From assembly GCA_001648575.1 (NCBI GenBank), contig LQXN01000063.1:62001-126000 (forward strand): DNA of 64,000 nt. Reading direction: 5' to 3'. Positions 31,050 to 40,590 of this stretch are shown here, piece after piece. This DNA comes from Sutcliffiella horikoshii DSM 8719. GTDB lineage: Bacteria; Bacillota; Bacilli; Bacillales; Bacillaceae_I. The notes under the pieces are model-generated. The model saw nothing but the letters and a program-made list of their open reading frames with translations. It searched no databases and was not told the origin of the DNA. Positions within the stretch are counted from its first letter, which is position 1; the number at the start of each line of letters is the position of its first letter. Both the position numbers and the translations under genes were made by a program.

Positions 31050-31229
31050 CTCTTTTCTCAAAGATTGTTGCTATTTACGATGAAAAGTCGGCATTTGGAC
31101 TTTTCATTGCTTAAATAGTCATGAATTCGCAAGCAGCTTTCATAGCACAACAGGGAAAAGAGCACGATAGTAAGTAAAATAACGGCTGATTGGAAAATAC
31201 GAAAAGCAACAAAGTTTACGAAAACAGCC
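31050..31229 (+). repeat. Dispersed repeat family C, copy 3
   Basis: About 180 bp beginning GCTCTTTTCTCAAAGATTGT and ending ACAAAGTTTACGAAAACAGC; the ends are an imperfect inverted repeat of about 21 bp. Inside are AAAAGTCGG...GGACTTTTC and GAAAAGAGCACGATAGTAA. It separates murAB from its terminator. Confidence 0.85.
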
Positions 31230-31234
31230 TTTAT

Positions 31235-32527
31235 TTATGAATTTTGCATATGTTCGATTTCTTCTTCTGTCAGCTTTTCGCGCCAGATGGTCGCTCCAAG
31301 TCCTTCAAGTTTTTCTTCCAGATGGCTGTAGCCGCGGTCGATATGCTCAAGACCTGTGACTTCCGTCAAGCCGTCTGCAAGGAGGCCTGCGATTACAAGC
31401 GCTGCTCCTGCTCTCAGGTCACTTGCCTTCACTTTGGCGCCTTGTAGTTGGACAGGGCCATTGATGATGGCGGAGCGTCCTTCCACTTTGATCTGGGCAT
31501 TCATGCGGCGCAGTTCATCCACATGCTTGAAGCGTGCCGAATAGATGGTATCTGTGACGATGCTTGTCCCTTCTGCTTTTGTCAAAAGGGTGGTCATCGG
31601 TTGTTGCAGATCTGTCGGGAAACCTGGATGCACGAGTGTTTTCACGTCGACCGCTTTCAGTTTTTCGCCTGGAACGACTAGTACCTGATCCTGATCGTTG
31701 TTGATGTCGATGCGCACGTCCATTTCACGAAGCTTGGCAATCAGGGGCTCCAAGTGAGTCGGGATGACATTATCAATGATCATTTCGCCGCCAGTTGCAG
31801 CAGCCATGATCATGTATGTACCAGCTTCGATACGGTCAGGAATGATTGTGTGCTTGCAACCTTGCAGGTTTTCCACGCCATCGATACGGATGACATCTGT
31901 ACCCGCACCCTTGATTTTTGCACCCATGCTGCTTAGAAGTGTTGCCACATCAATGATTTCCGGTTCTTTTGCGGCATTTTCTATAATTGTTCTGCCTGTC
32001 GCCTTAACGGCAGCAAGCATGATATTGATGGTTGCACCGACACTTACCACGTCCAGGTAAATGCGTGCACCCTTCAGTTCTTTAGCACGAAGGTAGATGG
32101 CACCTTGTTCGTTTGTTACTTCTGCACCTAGGGCTTCAAAGCCTTTGATGTGCTGATCGATCGGTCTCGGGCCTAAATGACAACCACCAGGCAGGCCGAC
32201 TACAGCTTTTTTGAAACGGCCTAGCATCGCACCCATCAAGTAGTAGGATGCGCGAAGTTTTTTCACTTTTCCACTTGGTAAAGGCATCGCAATCATTTTA
32301 GATGGGTCGACTGTAAGGTCTTCCCCTTCCAACGAAACGCTTCCGCCGATTTCCTCGAGCAGGCTGCTTAAGATTTCTACATCTGATATTTGCGGTAACC
32401 CTTCGATCGTAACGGGTGAGTCAGCCAGGATGGTCGCAGGGATCAATGCCACTGCACTATTTTTCGCTCCACTAACACGTACGGTTCCATTTAACTTGTT
32501 ACCACCAAGAATTTTTAACTTTTCCAT
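31235..32527 (-). CDS. murAB: UDP-N-acetylglucosamine 1-carboxyvinyltransferase (second MurA)
   Basis: First committed step of peptidoglycan precursor synthesis: adds enolpyruvate from PEP to UDP-GlcNAc. 430 residues; Lys22 in SGAKNS and catalytic Cys116 in [13 protein letters not shown], the site that fosfomycin alkylates. The [15 protein letters not shown] variant and its place between glpX and transaldolase identify the MurAB/MurZ paralogue. Sigma-A promoter at 32576-32604; a perfect palindrome and two 0A boxes lie further upstream. Confidence 0.95.
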   Translation of the reverse strand: MEKLKILGGNKLNGTVRVSGAKNSAVALIPATILADSPVTIEGLPQISDVEILSSLLEEIGGSVSLEGEDLTVDPSKMIAMPLPSGKVKKLRASYYLMGAMLGRFKKAVVGLPGGCHLGPRPIDQHIKGFEALGAEVTNEQGAIYLRAKELKGARIYLDVVSVGATINIMLAAVKATGRTIIENAAKEPEIIDVATLLSSMGAKIKGAGTDVIRIDGVENLQGCKHTIIPDRIEAGTYMIMAAATGGEMIIDNVIPTHLEPLIAKLREMDVRIDINNDQDQVLVVPGEKLKAVDVKTLVHPGFPTDLQQPMTTLLTKAEGTSIVTDTIYSARFKHVDELRRMNAQIKVEGRSAIINGPVQLQGAKVKASDLRAGAALVIAGLLADGLTEVTGLEHIDRGYSHLEEKLEGLGATIWREKLTEEEIEHMQNS

Positions 32528-32575
32528 ATAGTTCTCCCTTCAAGGCGAGGTTATTTTCCAAAAGTACTATTGTCT

Positions 32576-32604
32576 ATTATACACAATTATTACCAATCGT
32601 AAAA
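32576..32604 (-). promoter_or_regulatory. Putative sigma-A promoter of murAB
   Basis: On the minus strand TTTTAC (32599-32604), 17-bp spacer, a consensus TATAAT (32576-32581). The -35 is poor, which fits an activated promoter. Confidence 0.6.
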
Positions 32605-32639
32605 ATTTACGTTACCTATTAGTTTACACTATATGCTTC

Positions 32640-32655
32640 TTTTCATATATGAAAA
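32640..32655. promoter_or_regulatory. 16-bp perfect palindrome upstream of murAB promoter
   Basis: TTTTCATATATGAAAA, centred about 45 bp upstream of the -35 element. Operator-like; its ligand is unknown. Confidence 0.4.
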
Positions 32656-32700
32656 TACATGATTCTTTATCAAATCGTAACATTTGATACTTTCCGCCTA

Positions 32701-32726
32701 TATTCGACATGTCCTTTTTGTCGAAA
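32701..32726. promoter_or_regulatory. Two opposed Spo0A-like boxes upstream of murAB
   Basis: TATTCGACA (reverse of TGTCGAATA) at 32701-32709 and TTTTTGTCGAAA at 32715-32726. The second contains the 0A consensus TTTTGTCGAA in full. Both lie about 100 bp upstream of the murAB -35. Confidence 0.5.
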
Positions 32727-32741
32727 TTTAACGAGAAATAA

Positions 32742-32777
32742 CAAAAACCCCCTGTTGAATGAACAACAGGAGGTTCG
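32742..32777 (-). terminator. Terminator of the transaldolase gene
   Basis: On the minus strand AACCTCCTGTTG-ttcatt-CAACAGGGGGTTTTTG, a 12-bp stem with one wobble and five T. Confidence 0.9.
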
Positions 32778-32785
32778 TGAAATTA

Positions 32786-33430
32786 TTACTGTTGGCGGTT
32801 ATTCCAATCTGCCAGGAATTTTTCGATTCCTTGGTCTGTTAACGGGTGGCCGAATAGCTGCATCAGCACTTTGTAAGGAACCGTCGCAATGTGTGCACCT
32901 TTTAGTGCAGCTTCAGTTATATGCATCGGGTGACGGATGGATGCTGCGATGATTTCTGTCGGGATATCATGAACAGCGAAAATATCTGCAATCGTAGAAA
33001 CAAGGTCCATTCCATTTTGACCGATGTCATCAAGGCGTCCAAGGAACGGAGAAACGTAGGTAGCTCCCGCTCTTGCTGCCATCAGCGCTTGATTCGCATT
33101 GAAAATAAGGGTGACATTCGTTTTGATGTTCAGGTCACTGAACGCTTTTACCGCTTTCAATCCATCTGGAGTCATCGGCACTTTCACCGTGATATTAGGC
33201 GCGATTGCCGCAAGGGTTTTCCCTTCTTCAATCATCCCTTCTGCATCAAGGGCAATGACTTCCGCACTGACAGACCCTTCAACGAATTCCGTGATTTCGC
33301 GAAGGCGATCTTCGAATGAGATGTTTTCTTTTGCCACAAGACTCGGGTTTGTCGTAACTCCCGCAAGTAGCCCCAGTGCGTGTGCCTCTTTAATTTCTTC
33401 CAGGTTCGCTGTGTCGATAAAAAATTTCAT
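32786..33430 (-). CDS. tal: Transaldolase, small TalC/FSA-like type
   Basis: Transfers a dihydroxyacetone unit in the non-oxidative pentose phosphate pathway (or acts as fructose-6-phosphate aldolase). 214 residues; Schiff-base Lys83 in [12 protein letters not shown], substrate loops [33 protein letters not shown]. Its neighbours fbaA and glpX fit central sugar-phosphate flow; B. subtilis ywjH is the counterpart. A cre-like site is just upstream of the ribosome binding site. Confidence 0.95.
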   Translation of the reverse strand: MKFFIDTANLEEIKEAHALGLLAGVTTNPSLVAKENISFEDRLREITEFVEGSVSAEVIALDAEGMIEEGKTLAAIAPNITVKVPMTPDGLKAVKAFSDLNIKTNVTLIFNANQALMAARAGATYVSPFLGRLDDIGQNGMDLVSTIADIFAVHDIPTEIIAASIRHPMHITEAALKGAHIATVPYKVLMQLFGHPLTDQGIEKFLADWNNRQQ

Positions 33431-33455
33431 GTTTGTCTCTCCCTTTTGTTGTATT

Positions 33456-33469
33456 TGTTTACGCTTTCA
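33456..33469 (-). promoter_or_regulatory. Putative CcpA cre site before transaldolase
   Basis: On the minus strand TGAAAGCGTAAACA differs from TGWAANCGNTNWCA at one position. It lies 26-39 bp upstream of the start codon, where CcpA binding would repress. Confidence 0.5.
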
Positions 33470-33480
33470 TCGATAAATAG

Positions 33481-33505
33481 AACAAAACCGCCTGGTGTGG
33501 CGGTT
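33481..33505 (-). terminator. Terminator of fbaA
   Basis: On the minus strand AACCGCC-acacca-GGCGGTTTTGTT, a perfect 7-bp stem about 55 bp after the stop codon. Confidence 0.75.
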
Positions 33506-33559
33506 CTGTGCTGTTAGCCTTGTTGTTGGTTGAAATATCTTGTTGGTTGAAACGATTTA

Positions 33560-34417
33560 TTACGCTTTGTTGGAAGATCCAAATTCGCGCATTTTGCCTT
33601 TTACTGTATCTTTGATTGCGTCACGAGCAGGTCCTAGGTATTTACGAGGATCGTACTCTTCTGTTTTGGCAGCAAGTGTTTCACGAACTGCTTTTGCAGA
33701 TGCAATTTGGTTTTCTGTGTTTACGTTGATTTTCGCTGTTCCAAAAGAGATCGCTTTTTGGATGTCATGCGTAGGGATACCAGTTCCGCCGTGTAATACA
33801 AGAGGAACACCTGCACGGTTGTTGATGTCTTCCATCTCTTTGAAGCCAAGGTTCGGTTCGCCTTTGTAAGGACCGTGTACGGAACCTAGAGCTGGAGCTA
33901 GACAGTCAATACCTGTGCGCTTAACAAGCTCTTCACACTCTTGTGGATCAGCATAGATTACGCCATCAGCGATAACGTCATCTTCTTGTCCGCCGACTAC
34001 CCCAAGCTCTGCCTCAACAGAAACTCCGTGGAAGTGCGCTAATTCTACAACTTTGGAAGTTGTTTCAATGTTCTCCTCAAATGGATGGTGAGAAGCATCG
34101 ATCATTACAGAAGTAAATCCAGCGTGGATCGCTTTTGCACAAGACTCATAGCTTGAACCGTGGTCTAAGTGAATCGCTACAGGTACAGTTACACCGTACT
34201 CTTCCATTAACGCTTTAACTAATGCTACGATAGTTTTGAAGCCGCCCATATAACGCGCCGCACCTTCGGATACACCAAGGATAACTGGTGAATTCTCCTC
34301 CTGTGCCGCTTGTAGAATCGCTTGTGTGAACTCTAGGTTGTTCAAGTTGAACTGACCTACTGCATAGCCTTCTGCATTTGCTTTTTTCAGCATTTCTGTC
34401 ATGGAAACTAAAGGCAT
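33560..34417 (-). CDS. fbaA: Class II fructose-bisphosphate aldolase
   Basis: Zinc-dependent cleavage of fructose-1,6-bisphosphate to DHAP and glyceraldehyde-3-phosphate. 285 residues from [17 protein letters not shown], with AAGGAGGATGTTATC upstream; the open frame to 34507 is not coding sequence. HLDHGSS at 83-89 supplies the metal and catalytic ligands, and VLHGGTGIP is the phosphate loop. A perfect cre lies about 215 bp upstream. Confidence 0.97.
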   Translation of the reverse strand: MPLVSMTEMLKKANAEGYAVGQFNLNNLEFTQAILQAAQEENSPVILGVSEGAARYMGGFKTIVALVKALMEEYGVTVPVAIHLDHGSSYESCAKAIHAGFTSVMIDASHHPFEENIETTSKVVELAHFHGVSVEAELGVVGGQEDDVIADGVIYADPQECEELVKRTGIDCLAPALGSVHGPYKGEPNLGFKEMEDINNRAGVPLVLHGGTGIPTHDIQKAISFGTAKINVNTENQIASAKAVRETLAAKTEEYDPRKYLGPARDAIKDTVKGKMREFGSSNKA

Positions 34418-34593
34418 GATAACATCCTCCTTCGTATTATATTCACTCCGAAAAGTTTTTCCCGTTCTAACATGTCGGTAAACCCATATCAAAACTAGCT
34501 TGACCAAATGGAAAACCAGTTATGTATAGGCAAGGAACAAAGTGCAAAACTTGTCGGTTGATTTTTATCCAACACCTAGCATATCAACTATGA

Positions 34594-34627
34594 AGAAAAA
34601 CGGCAACTGTTGAAGCATGCCGTTTTC
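34594..34627 (-). terminator. Terminator of spo0F
   Basis: On the minus strand AAACGGCA, 12-base loop, TGCCGTTT then TTC; about 55 bp after the stop codon. Confidence 0.75.
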
Positions 34628-34630
34628 CCA

Positions 34631-34644
34631 TGTAAGCGATAACA
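34631..34644. promoter_or_regulatory. Perfect CcpA cre site between spo0F and fbaA
   Basis: TGTAAGCGATAACA matches TGWAANCGNTNWCA at every fixed position. It sits between the spo0F stop codon and its terminator, upstream of fbaA. Confidence 0.6.
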
Positions 34645-34682
34645 CCTTAAATGTTTTAATATTCAGTTAGAAAATCGGTGCT

Positions 34683-35057
34683 CTAGAGCGATTGCTGCGG
34701 CATGTTTTTACGGACCGCATCCCGTATTTCATCAATATCGAATGGTTTGGCAAAGTGCGTGATTGCTCCAAGGTCTTTGGATTCTTGTATCATATCCAGT
34801 TCCCCATAAGCGGTCATAATAATGACTTGGATATCAGAATTGATTGCTTTTAGTCTTTTCAAAATTTCAATTCCGTCCATACCGGGGATCTTCATGTCTA
34901 ACAATACCAAGTCTGGTGAATGCTTCTCTACAATATCTAATGCCTGGTACCCGTTCGCTGCCTGAAACGTTTGATAACCTTCCTTCTGAAACACTTCATT
35001 CAACAGAATCCGTATCCCATACTGGTCATCCACAATCAGTAATTTCTGACCCACCAT
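34683..35057 (-). CDS. spo0F: Sporulation phosphorelay response regulator Spo0F
   Basis: Single-domain receiver of 124 residues that passes phosphate from the sporulation kinases to Spo0B and on to Spo0A. Asp54 in [10 protein letters not shown] is the phosphorylated residue, the acidic pocket is VDDQ near 9-12, and Lys104 is in HFAKPFD. No output domain, as expected. GGGGTG lies close to the ATG. The promoter resembles sigma-H and carries a 0A box. Confidence 0.97.
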   Translation of the reverse strand: MVGQKLLIVDDQYGIRILLNEVFQKEGYQTFQAANGYQALDIVEKHSPDLVLLDMKIPGMDGIEILKRLKAINSDIQVIIMTAYGELDMIQESKDLGAITHFAKPFDIDEIRDAVRKNMPQQSL

Positions 35058-35105
35058 AACACCCCATCTCTAAAAATAATCAATCCGTTTCCATCCACCC
35101 ACCTA

Positions 35106-35143
35106 ATTCTACTATAATAGTCTTATTTCCTCCTTTTTCGACC
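35106..35143 (-). promoter_or_regulatory. Sigma-H-like promoter and 0A box of spo0F
   Basis: On the minus strand GGAGGAAAT (35125-35133), exactly 14 bp, then AGAAT (35106-35110), against RWAGGAnnT-N14-HGAAT. GGTCGAAAAA at 35134-35143 directly upstream is a 0A-box-like word. In B. subtilis spo0F is controlled by sigma-H and Spo0A-P, which agrees. Confidence 0.6.
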
Positions 35144-35174
35144 GGAAATTTTTCTAGAGAAGGGGAAAATTTTC

Positions 35175-35312
35175 AAAAGGGGTCAGACCCCGGCAGGACT
35201 TTTCCCCTTGACCTAGAAGGCTCCGGCCGTCGTGGTTGGTGTCGAAATTTGTTAGAATAAAGCGAACGAAAAGGGGTCAGACCCCCCAAGGGTTTTTCGC
35301 CTTCATGTCGTA
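35175..35312 (+). repeat. Two family B repeats between spo0F and ywjG
   Basis: Copy one at 35175-35220: AAAAGGGGTCAGACCCC then GGCAGGACTTTTCCCC. Copy two at 35269-35311: AAAAGGGGTCAGACCCCCC, AAGGGTTTTTCGCC, then TTCATGTCGTAC. The pair resembles the tandem pair near 19.3 kb in spacing and order. Nothing else is evident between 35144 and 35398. Confidence 0.75.
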
Positions 35313-35398
35313 CTGCCTTGGTTTTTGCGGGTTTTTGGGTATGTTAGTAGGTGGGTATGGTGTGGAGGTCATTTTGGTATTGGAGTGTGATGAGTGGT

Positions 35399-35956
35399 AT
35401 GTTGAAGATTTTTACGACGCAGTTGCAGGGTGTGTTTAATAGGATTGCCGGCAGTGAGGAGTTTGCGTTTGAGGATGGTGCGCGGCTTTTGGCGCAGGCG
35501 GCTGTCGGGGACGGACGGATATATGTGCATGGAGTGAAGGAAATGAAGGCGATCGAGGCGGAGGCGACGGATGGAGCGGAGCCGCTTGGCAGTGCTAAAC
35601 TTTTATCCGATTTGGACAGCTATCATGATCTCACCGATACGGATCGTGCTTTGATCGTTTCCCGTTTTTCAACGGATGAGGAAGCGGTCAAGACGGCAAA
35701 GGCTCTGAAGGAGCTTGGGATTGAGGTTGTCGGTATTTCAACAGTAATTGCTCCAGTGGATGGGACGGAGCCTGGCACAGGAGTAGTGGAGTCCCTTGAG
35801 AACTTGGTCGATGTGCACATTGACATGAAATTGAAAAAGCCCCTGATACCCGGGGATGACGGCGAACGGTTCGGCTTTCCTTCGAGCATGACTGCTTTAT
35901 ATGTTTATTATGGACTGGCATTCACTTTGAGAGAGATGCTGGAGGAGCAGGAATAG
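35399..35956 (+). CDS. ywjG: DUF2529 family protein YwjG
   Basis: 185 residues from MLKIFTTQLQGVFNRI, function unknown. The fold is probably SIS-like: ARLLAQAAVGDGRIYVHG at the first strand-helix and LIVSRFSTDEEAVKTAKAL at the second. It sits between spo0F and pyrG on the opposite strand, as in B. subtilis. A reading frame extends to 35351, but the alignment of the family N-terminus favours 35399; the ribosome binding site is weak (GAGTGGT). Confidence 0.85.
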   Translation: MLKIFTTQLQGVFNRIAGSEEFAFEDGARLLAQAAVGDGRIYVHGVKEMKAIEAEATDGAEPLGSAKLLSDLDSYHDLTDTDRALIVSRFSTDEEAVKTAKALKELGIEVVGISTVIAPVDGTEPGTGVVESLENLVDVHIDMKLKKPLIPGDDGERFGFPSSMTALYVYYGLAFTLREMLEEQE

Positions 35957-36169
35957 GGATGGGTTTCCAGGAAGCTTGAACAGGGATCGGCTCGGCTTTT
36001 CTGACCATGCCCGCCTCCTCTGTTCGACGAACGGAAACAAAGATACCTAACATCTTCTCGCCCCTCCCCTTACAAGGGAAAAAATAAAAAACATTCCTCC
36101 ACCAAGAGGGTTTTACTTATTTTTATCGAATCAAACCTCAATCACATAAAATTATGGAGGTTTTGATAA

Positions 36170-36703
36170 GTGTCTCAGCAAACATTTAAACTTGATCAAT
36201 TAGAAATTGGGAAAGCCTCAATCGAATCAGGTCCAGACATATTAGATTTATTAAAAAGCCGGGCACTGGATTTAAGGGACAAGGGGTCCCAACAGTGGAG
36301 CTTTTTGCTTACCGGGCAGGAAGATGCCGAACTATTGGACCTTGTTTCAAGGGGTTATTTTTACAAGGTGTCTCAAACCACGCCACCAAAAATCGCAGCC
36401 ACCTTTATGCTTTCCGACACGCAGGAAGAATGGGACATTCACCTTTGGGGACGTGAGGATACCATTGGCACTATTTATTTACATAAGCTTGCTGTGGCAC
36501 TCGAATATAAGGGTGAGGGGCTTGGCGACCTCCTGATGGACTGGATCAAGCAACATGTCCGAGAGCTTGGCTATACCAAGATCCGCTTGGACTGTGTTGC
36601 GGACAGTGAAAAGCTCAGGGATTTTTATGAGAAGCATGGGTTCATGTTAGTAAAAATAGCAGATGAACACGGGTTATATGAATGGGAACCTGTAATTACT
36701 TGA
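36170..36703 (+). CDS. GNAT-family N-acetyltransferase
   Basis: 177 residues; starts GTG behind TATGGAGG. GNAT core: TIYLHKLAVALEYKGEGLGDLLMDW (strand beta4 and pyrophosphate loop, of which VALEYKGEGLG is the acetyl-CoA motif) and LRDFYEKHGFM near the end. The substrate is unknown; the split layout resembles small-molecule acetyltransferases. The next gene starts 15 bp downstream, so the pair is probably an operon. Confidence 0.8.
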   Translation: MSQQTFKLDQLEIGKASIESGPDILDLLKSRALDLRDKGSQQWSFLLTGQEDAELLDLVSRGYFYKVSQTTPPKIAATFMLSDTQEEWDIHLWGREDTIGTIYLHKLAVALEYKGEGLGDLLMDWIKQHVRELGYTKIRLDCVADSEKLRDFYEKHGFMLVKIADEHGLYEWEPVIT

Positions 36704-36717
36704 AACGGGGGTTCATG

Positions 36718-36996
36718 ATGGAAAAGGAAAAATGTGATATTAATTCTAAAGATGGTGTGAAGCAAAAGCCATTTGACGTGATTGACGGGTACACGATTAA
36801 GTACCATGCAAACGGTAAGACCATTTGGTCGAAAGGAAAAATGGCCGGGGATCAGCCTGAGGGCTATTGGGAATGGTATCGTGCCGATGGGACCATCAAG
36901 CGGTCCGGTTATTTTGAGATGGGAGAGCCTGTTGGTGAATGGATCACCTATGATGGCAAAGGGGAAAAATACAAAATCACGAATCGTGATAAATAA
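36718..36996 (+). CDS. MORN-variant repeat protein
   Basis: 92 residues starting MEKEKCDINSKDG; a second ATG directly upstream (36715) is also possible, both behind GGGG. The middle has three imperfect repeats of the type GKTIWSKGKMAG, PEGYWEWYRADG, PVGEWITYDGKG, as in MORN_2/YwqK-like proteins. Such repeats are found in some antitoxins and in metabolic accessory proteins; nothing here selects one. It follows the GNAT gene closely. Confidence 0.65.
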   Translation: MEKEKCDINSKDGVKQKPFDVIDGYTIKYHANGKTIWSKGKMAGDQPEGYWEWYRADGTIKRSGYFEMGEPVGEWITYDGKGEKYKITNRDK

Positions 36997-37003
36997 AGTG
37001 AAA

Positions 37004-37033
37004 AAAGCTCAGAGCATAGAGACTCTGAGCTTT
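37004..37033. terminator. Hairpin after the MORN-like gene, outer arm of a nested palindrome
   Basis: AAAGCTCAGAG-catagaga-CTCTGAGCTTT, perfect 11-bp stem. A six-A run precedes it, so it terminates best on the minus strand. It is nearly identical to 37244-37273. Confidence 0.75.
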
Positions 37034-37068
37034 CAGTGTGTAGACAAAGCTTAAAATAATGAAATTCC

Positions 37069-37199
37069 CTAGTTGATCGCAGTGGAAGGAGAGAAGACTC
37101 CCGCGGGAGGAAGGGACATGTAAGACCCCGCAGGCGTAGCCGAGGAGGCTTACGGACCGCCCGCAGGAAAGCGTAGCTCCTGCAACGGAGATCAACTGT
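37069..37199 (-). repeat. Dispersed repeat family A, copy 7 (inverted)
   Basis: Bounded by AGTTGATC and GATCAACT; inside, GACTCCCGCGGGAGG, AGACCCCGCAGGCG, CGAGGAGGCTTA and CCGCCCGCAGGAAAGCG are the reverse of blocks in copy 6. It lies between the two hairpins that end the convergent MORN-like and pyrG genes. Confidence 0.85.
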
Positions 37200-37243
37200 T
37201 CCAACCAATAACCTTATCTGCTAGATAGTTTGTCAACAGTCTG

Positions 37244-37273
37244 AAAGCTCAGAGCATAGAAACTCTGAGCTTT
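37244..37273. terminator. Terminator of pyrG, second arm of the nested palindrome
   Basis: AAAGCTCAGAG-catagaaa-CTCTGAGCTTTTTT; differs from the hairpin at 37004 by one base in the loop. The T-run favours the plus strand, but the stem also lies 18 bp after the pyrG stop. Confidence 0.75.
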
Positions 37274-37290
37274 TTTACATGTCTATAAAA

Positions 37291-38931
<1,641 letters not shown>

Positions 38932-39023
38932 TTAAAAATAGTAATAAGTAACGAACATGCTTCTTCTAGAGGCAATTAACATTTTTATCATTAGTCAAAA
39001 ACACGAAATTCATTTATTAAAAA

Positions 39024-39195
39024 GGTCCTTTTCTCAAAGATTGTTGCTACTCACTAGTAAAAGGTCGCCAATTGGACTTTTTCCAGTTGGATACTCTCGT
39101 TATGCATGAAATATAATCAGCGTTTCATCGAAAAGAGCGCGAGAGTAAGTATGCTTGAAAAATACGTAATAGCAACAAAGTTTACGAAAACAGCC
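39024..39195 (+). repeat. Dispersed repeat family C, copy 4
   Basis: About 172 bp from CCTTTTCTCAAAGATTGTTG to ACAAAGTTTACGAAAACAGC; ends match copy 3 almost exactly, while the middle is more diverged (AAAAGGTCG...GGACTTTTT, GAAAAGAGCGCGAGAGTAA). It lies upstream of pyrG, so any pyrG promoter must be inside it or in the 120 bp beyond. Confidence 0.85.
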
Positions 39196-39265
39196 ATTAA
39201 AAAATGAAGCTGCCCCCAATTTCTCAGGTACAGCATATGGATGTTTATTCACTAAAAAATAAAAA

Positions 39266-39302
39266 ACGCCCCACTTGCCGCCATTCACAGCAAGGGGAGC
39301 GT
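39266..39302 (-). terminator. Terminator of the 68-codon membrane gene
   Basis: On the minus strand ACGCTCCCCTTGC and GCAAGTGGGGCGT pair with one mismatch, followed by six T. Between it and pyrG lie family C copy 4 and nothing else recognised. Confidence 0.8.
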
Positions 39303-39395
39303 GTATATATACAACAAATTATACGTGTCCTTTTTTAAGGAGCCCAAAAAAGATTCTACCTAGTTGGGGATGAAAAGTCAAGGGTCGAGTTCAAC

Positions 39396-39602
39396 TTACG
39401 AATTTTCACTTTTCTTCTTTTTTATCATGAAGTTTGACGACAAAAGCAGCGAGATCCCAATAAAAATATAGGCAGTCGCAATCGAATCACTTGGCACCAA
39501 CACAAAATAATCCAACACATCGAACCTGATAAAAATCCCAAAAACAAAAAAGAGAAAACCAATCCAGTACGTCACTTTCCCTAAAGCACTATGTTTTTTC
39601 AC
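39396..39602 (-). CDS. Small membrane protein, unknown function
   Basis: 68 residues with two hydrophobic helices (TYWIGFLFFVFGIFI and SIATAYIFIGISLLL) and a basic tail KKKKSENS. The start codon is GTG; AAGGGGGAT is about 13 bases upstream, which is long. A good terminator follows. No family recognised. Probably expressed, but the call rests on composition and flanking signals only. Confidence 0.5.
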   Translation of the reverse strand: MKKHSALGKVTYWIGFLFFVFGIFIRFDVLDYFVLVPSDSIATAYIFIGISLLLSSNFMIKKKKSENS

Positions 39603-39681
39603 TTCACCATAATCCCCCTTAGATTGCTTTTTCTTTTCTACGTGTTAAAAGTGAAAATGTTTCTTTTTTTGAGAATGAAAA

Positions 39682-39714
39682 AAACACCCCCCGTTTACGT
39701 TCTGGGGAGTGTTT
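39682..39714 (-). terminator. Terminator of rpoE
   Basis: On the minus strand AAACACTCCCC and GGGGGGTGTTT pair (one mismatch), then TTTTTTC. Confidence 0.85.
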
Positions 39715-39736
39715 CTGTTAGAACAACTGGTGAAGC

Positions 39737-40294
39737 TTAGAGGTCTTCTTCCTCATCCTCTTCCAATTCTTCCTCTTCCTCATCGTCCTCGAGCTCATAC
39801 TCCTCGTCTTCGACTAGGTCTTCTTCAAACTCTTCGTCATCGTCGTCTGCATCATCATCGGCATCGTCAAAGTCTTCCTCTTCAACTTCTTCCTCTTCAT
39901 AATCATCCAGATCGTCGAATTCCAATTCTTCTTCATCCAACTCATCGAATTCGTCTGCGTCGATATCGTCCTCATCCACAGCCTTTTTCTTCTTCTTAGT
40001 CTTTGCCTTAACCTGAGGAGTTGTTTCTTCTTCTATTTGATCATAAGGATACCATGCACGAAGTCCCCATTGGTTTTCTCCAATACAAATGAAACGGCCG
40101 TCAATGTTTAAGTCCGTATAAAACTGAGACAATTTGCCTTTAAGGTCTGCATCTTTGAAACCGGTGATTTTCTTGATCTCCGTAATTAATTCACCAAAAG
40201 TCACAGACTGCTTCTTTTCATGAAATAAAGCAGTAGCGATTTCGATCAATGACATCTCTTGTACTTCTTCTGCCGTTAAATGGTTTAATGCCAA
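39737..40294 (-). CDS. rpoE: RNA polymerase delta subunit
   Basis: Firmicute-specific subunit that speeds polymerase recycling and tunes sensitivity to the initiating nucleotide. 185 residues; a globular N-terminal HARE-HTH domain (to about 90, with FYTDLNIDGRFICIGENQWGLR) then a Lys patch KAKTKKKKKA and a tail of almost only Asp and Glu. The start is TTG at 40292-40294 behind AAAGGATG; this aligns with the B. subtilis N-terminus, unlike the in-frame ATG at 40330. Confidence 0.95.
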   Translation of the reverse strand: MALNHLTAEEVQEMSLIEIATALFHEKKQSVTFGELITEIKKITGFKDADLKGKLSQFYTDLNIDGRFICIGENQWGLRAWYPYDQIEEETTPQVKAKTKKKKKAVDEDDIDADEFDELDEEELEFDDLDDYEEEEVEEEDFDDADDDADDDDEEFEEDLVEDEEYELEDDEEEEELEEDEEEDL

Positions 40295-40467
40295 TGTCTG
40301 CACATCCTTTCTATATATGTAAAAAGACAATATTCATAGCAATTCCTAGAAAAATCCATACCACTCATTATAAACAAAATACCAATGTTTAATCCAGCAT
40401 AAAATAAATCTTTCCCGCAAAAAAATGAAAAACGGGTGAAAAGGTGAAAAAAAACAAAAAATTAAAA

Positions 40468-40512
40468 AAAGGGGGTCAGACCCCCAAAGGTATTTCCCTC
40501 TCCGCGTCGAAC
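40468..40512 (+). repeat. Family B repeat between icmF and rpoE
   Basis: AAAGGGGGTCAGACCCCC, AAAGGTATTTCCCTCTCC, GCGTCGAAC: the same three-part layout as at 19.3 and 35.2 kb. The remaining gap 40295-40590 has poly-A and poly-T tracts but no clear terminator for icmF. Confidence 0.75.
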
Positions 40513-40590
40513 ACTATAAAGTTGGCCAGGAAGCCTGTTTTTGATTCTTTTTTTTTCACTTTACAGCTTCCCGGGTCCGCTTTTTTTTTG

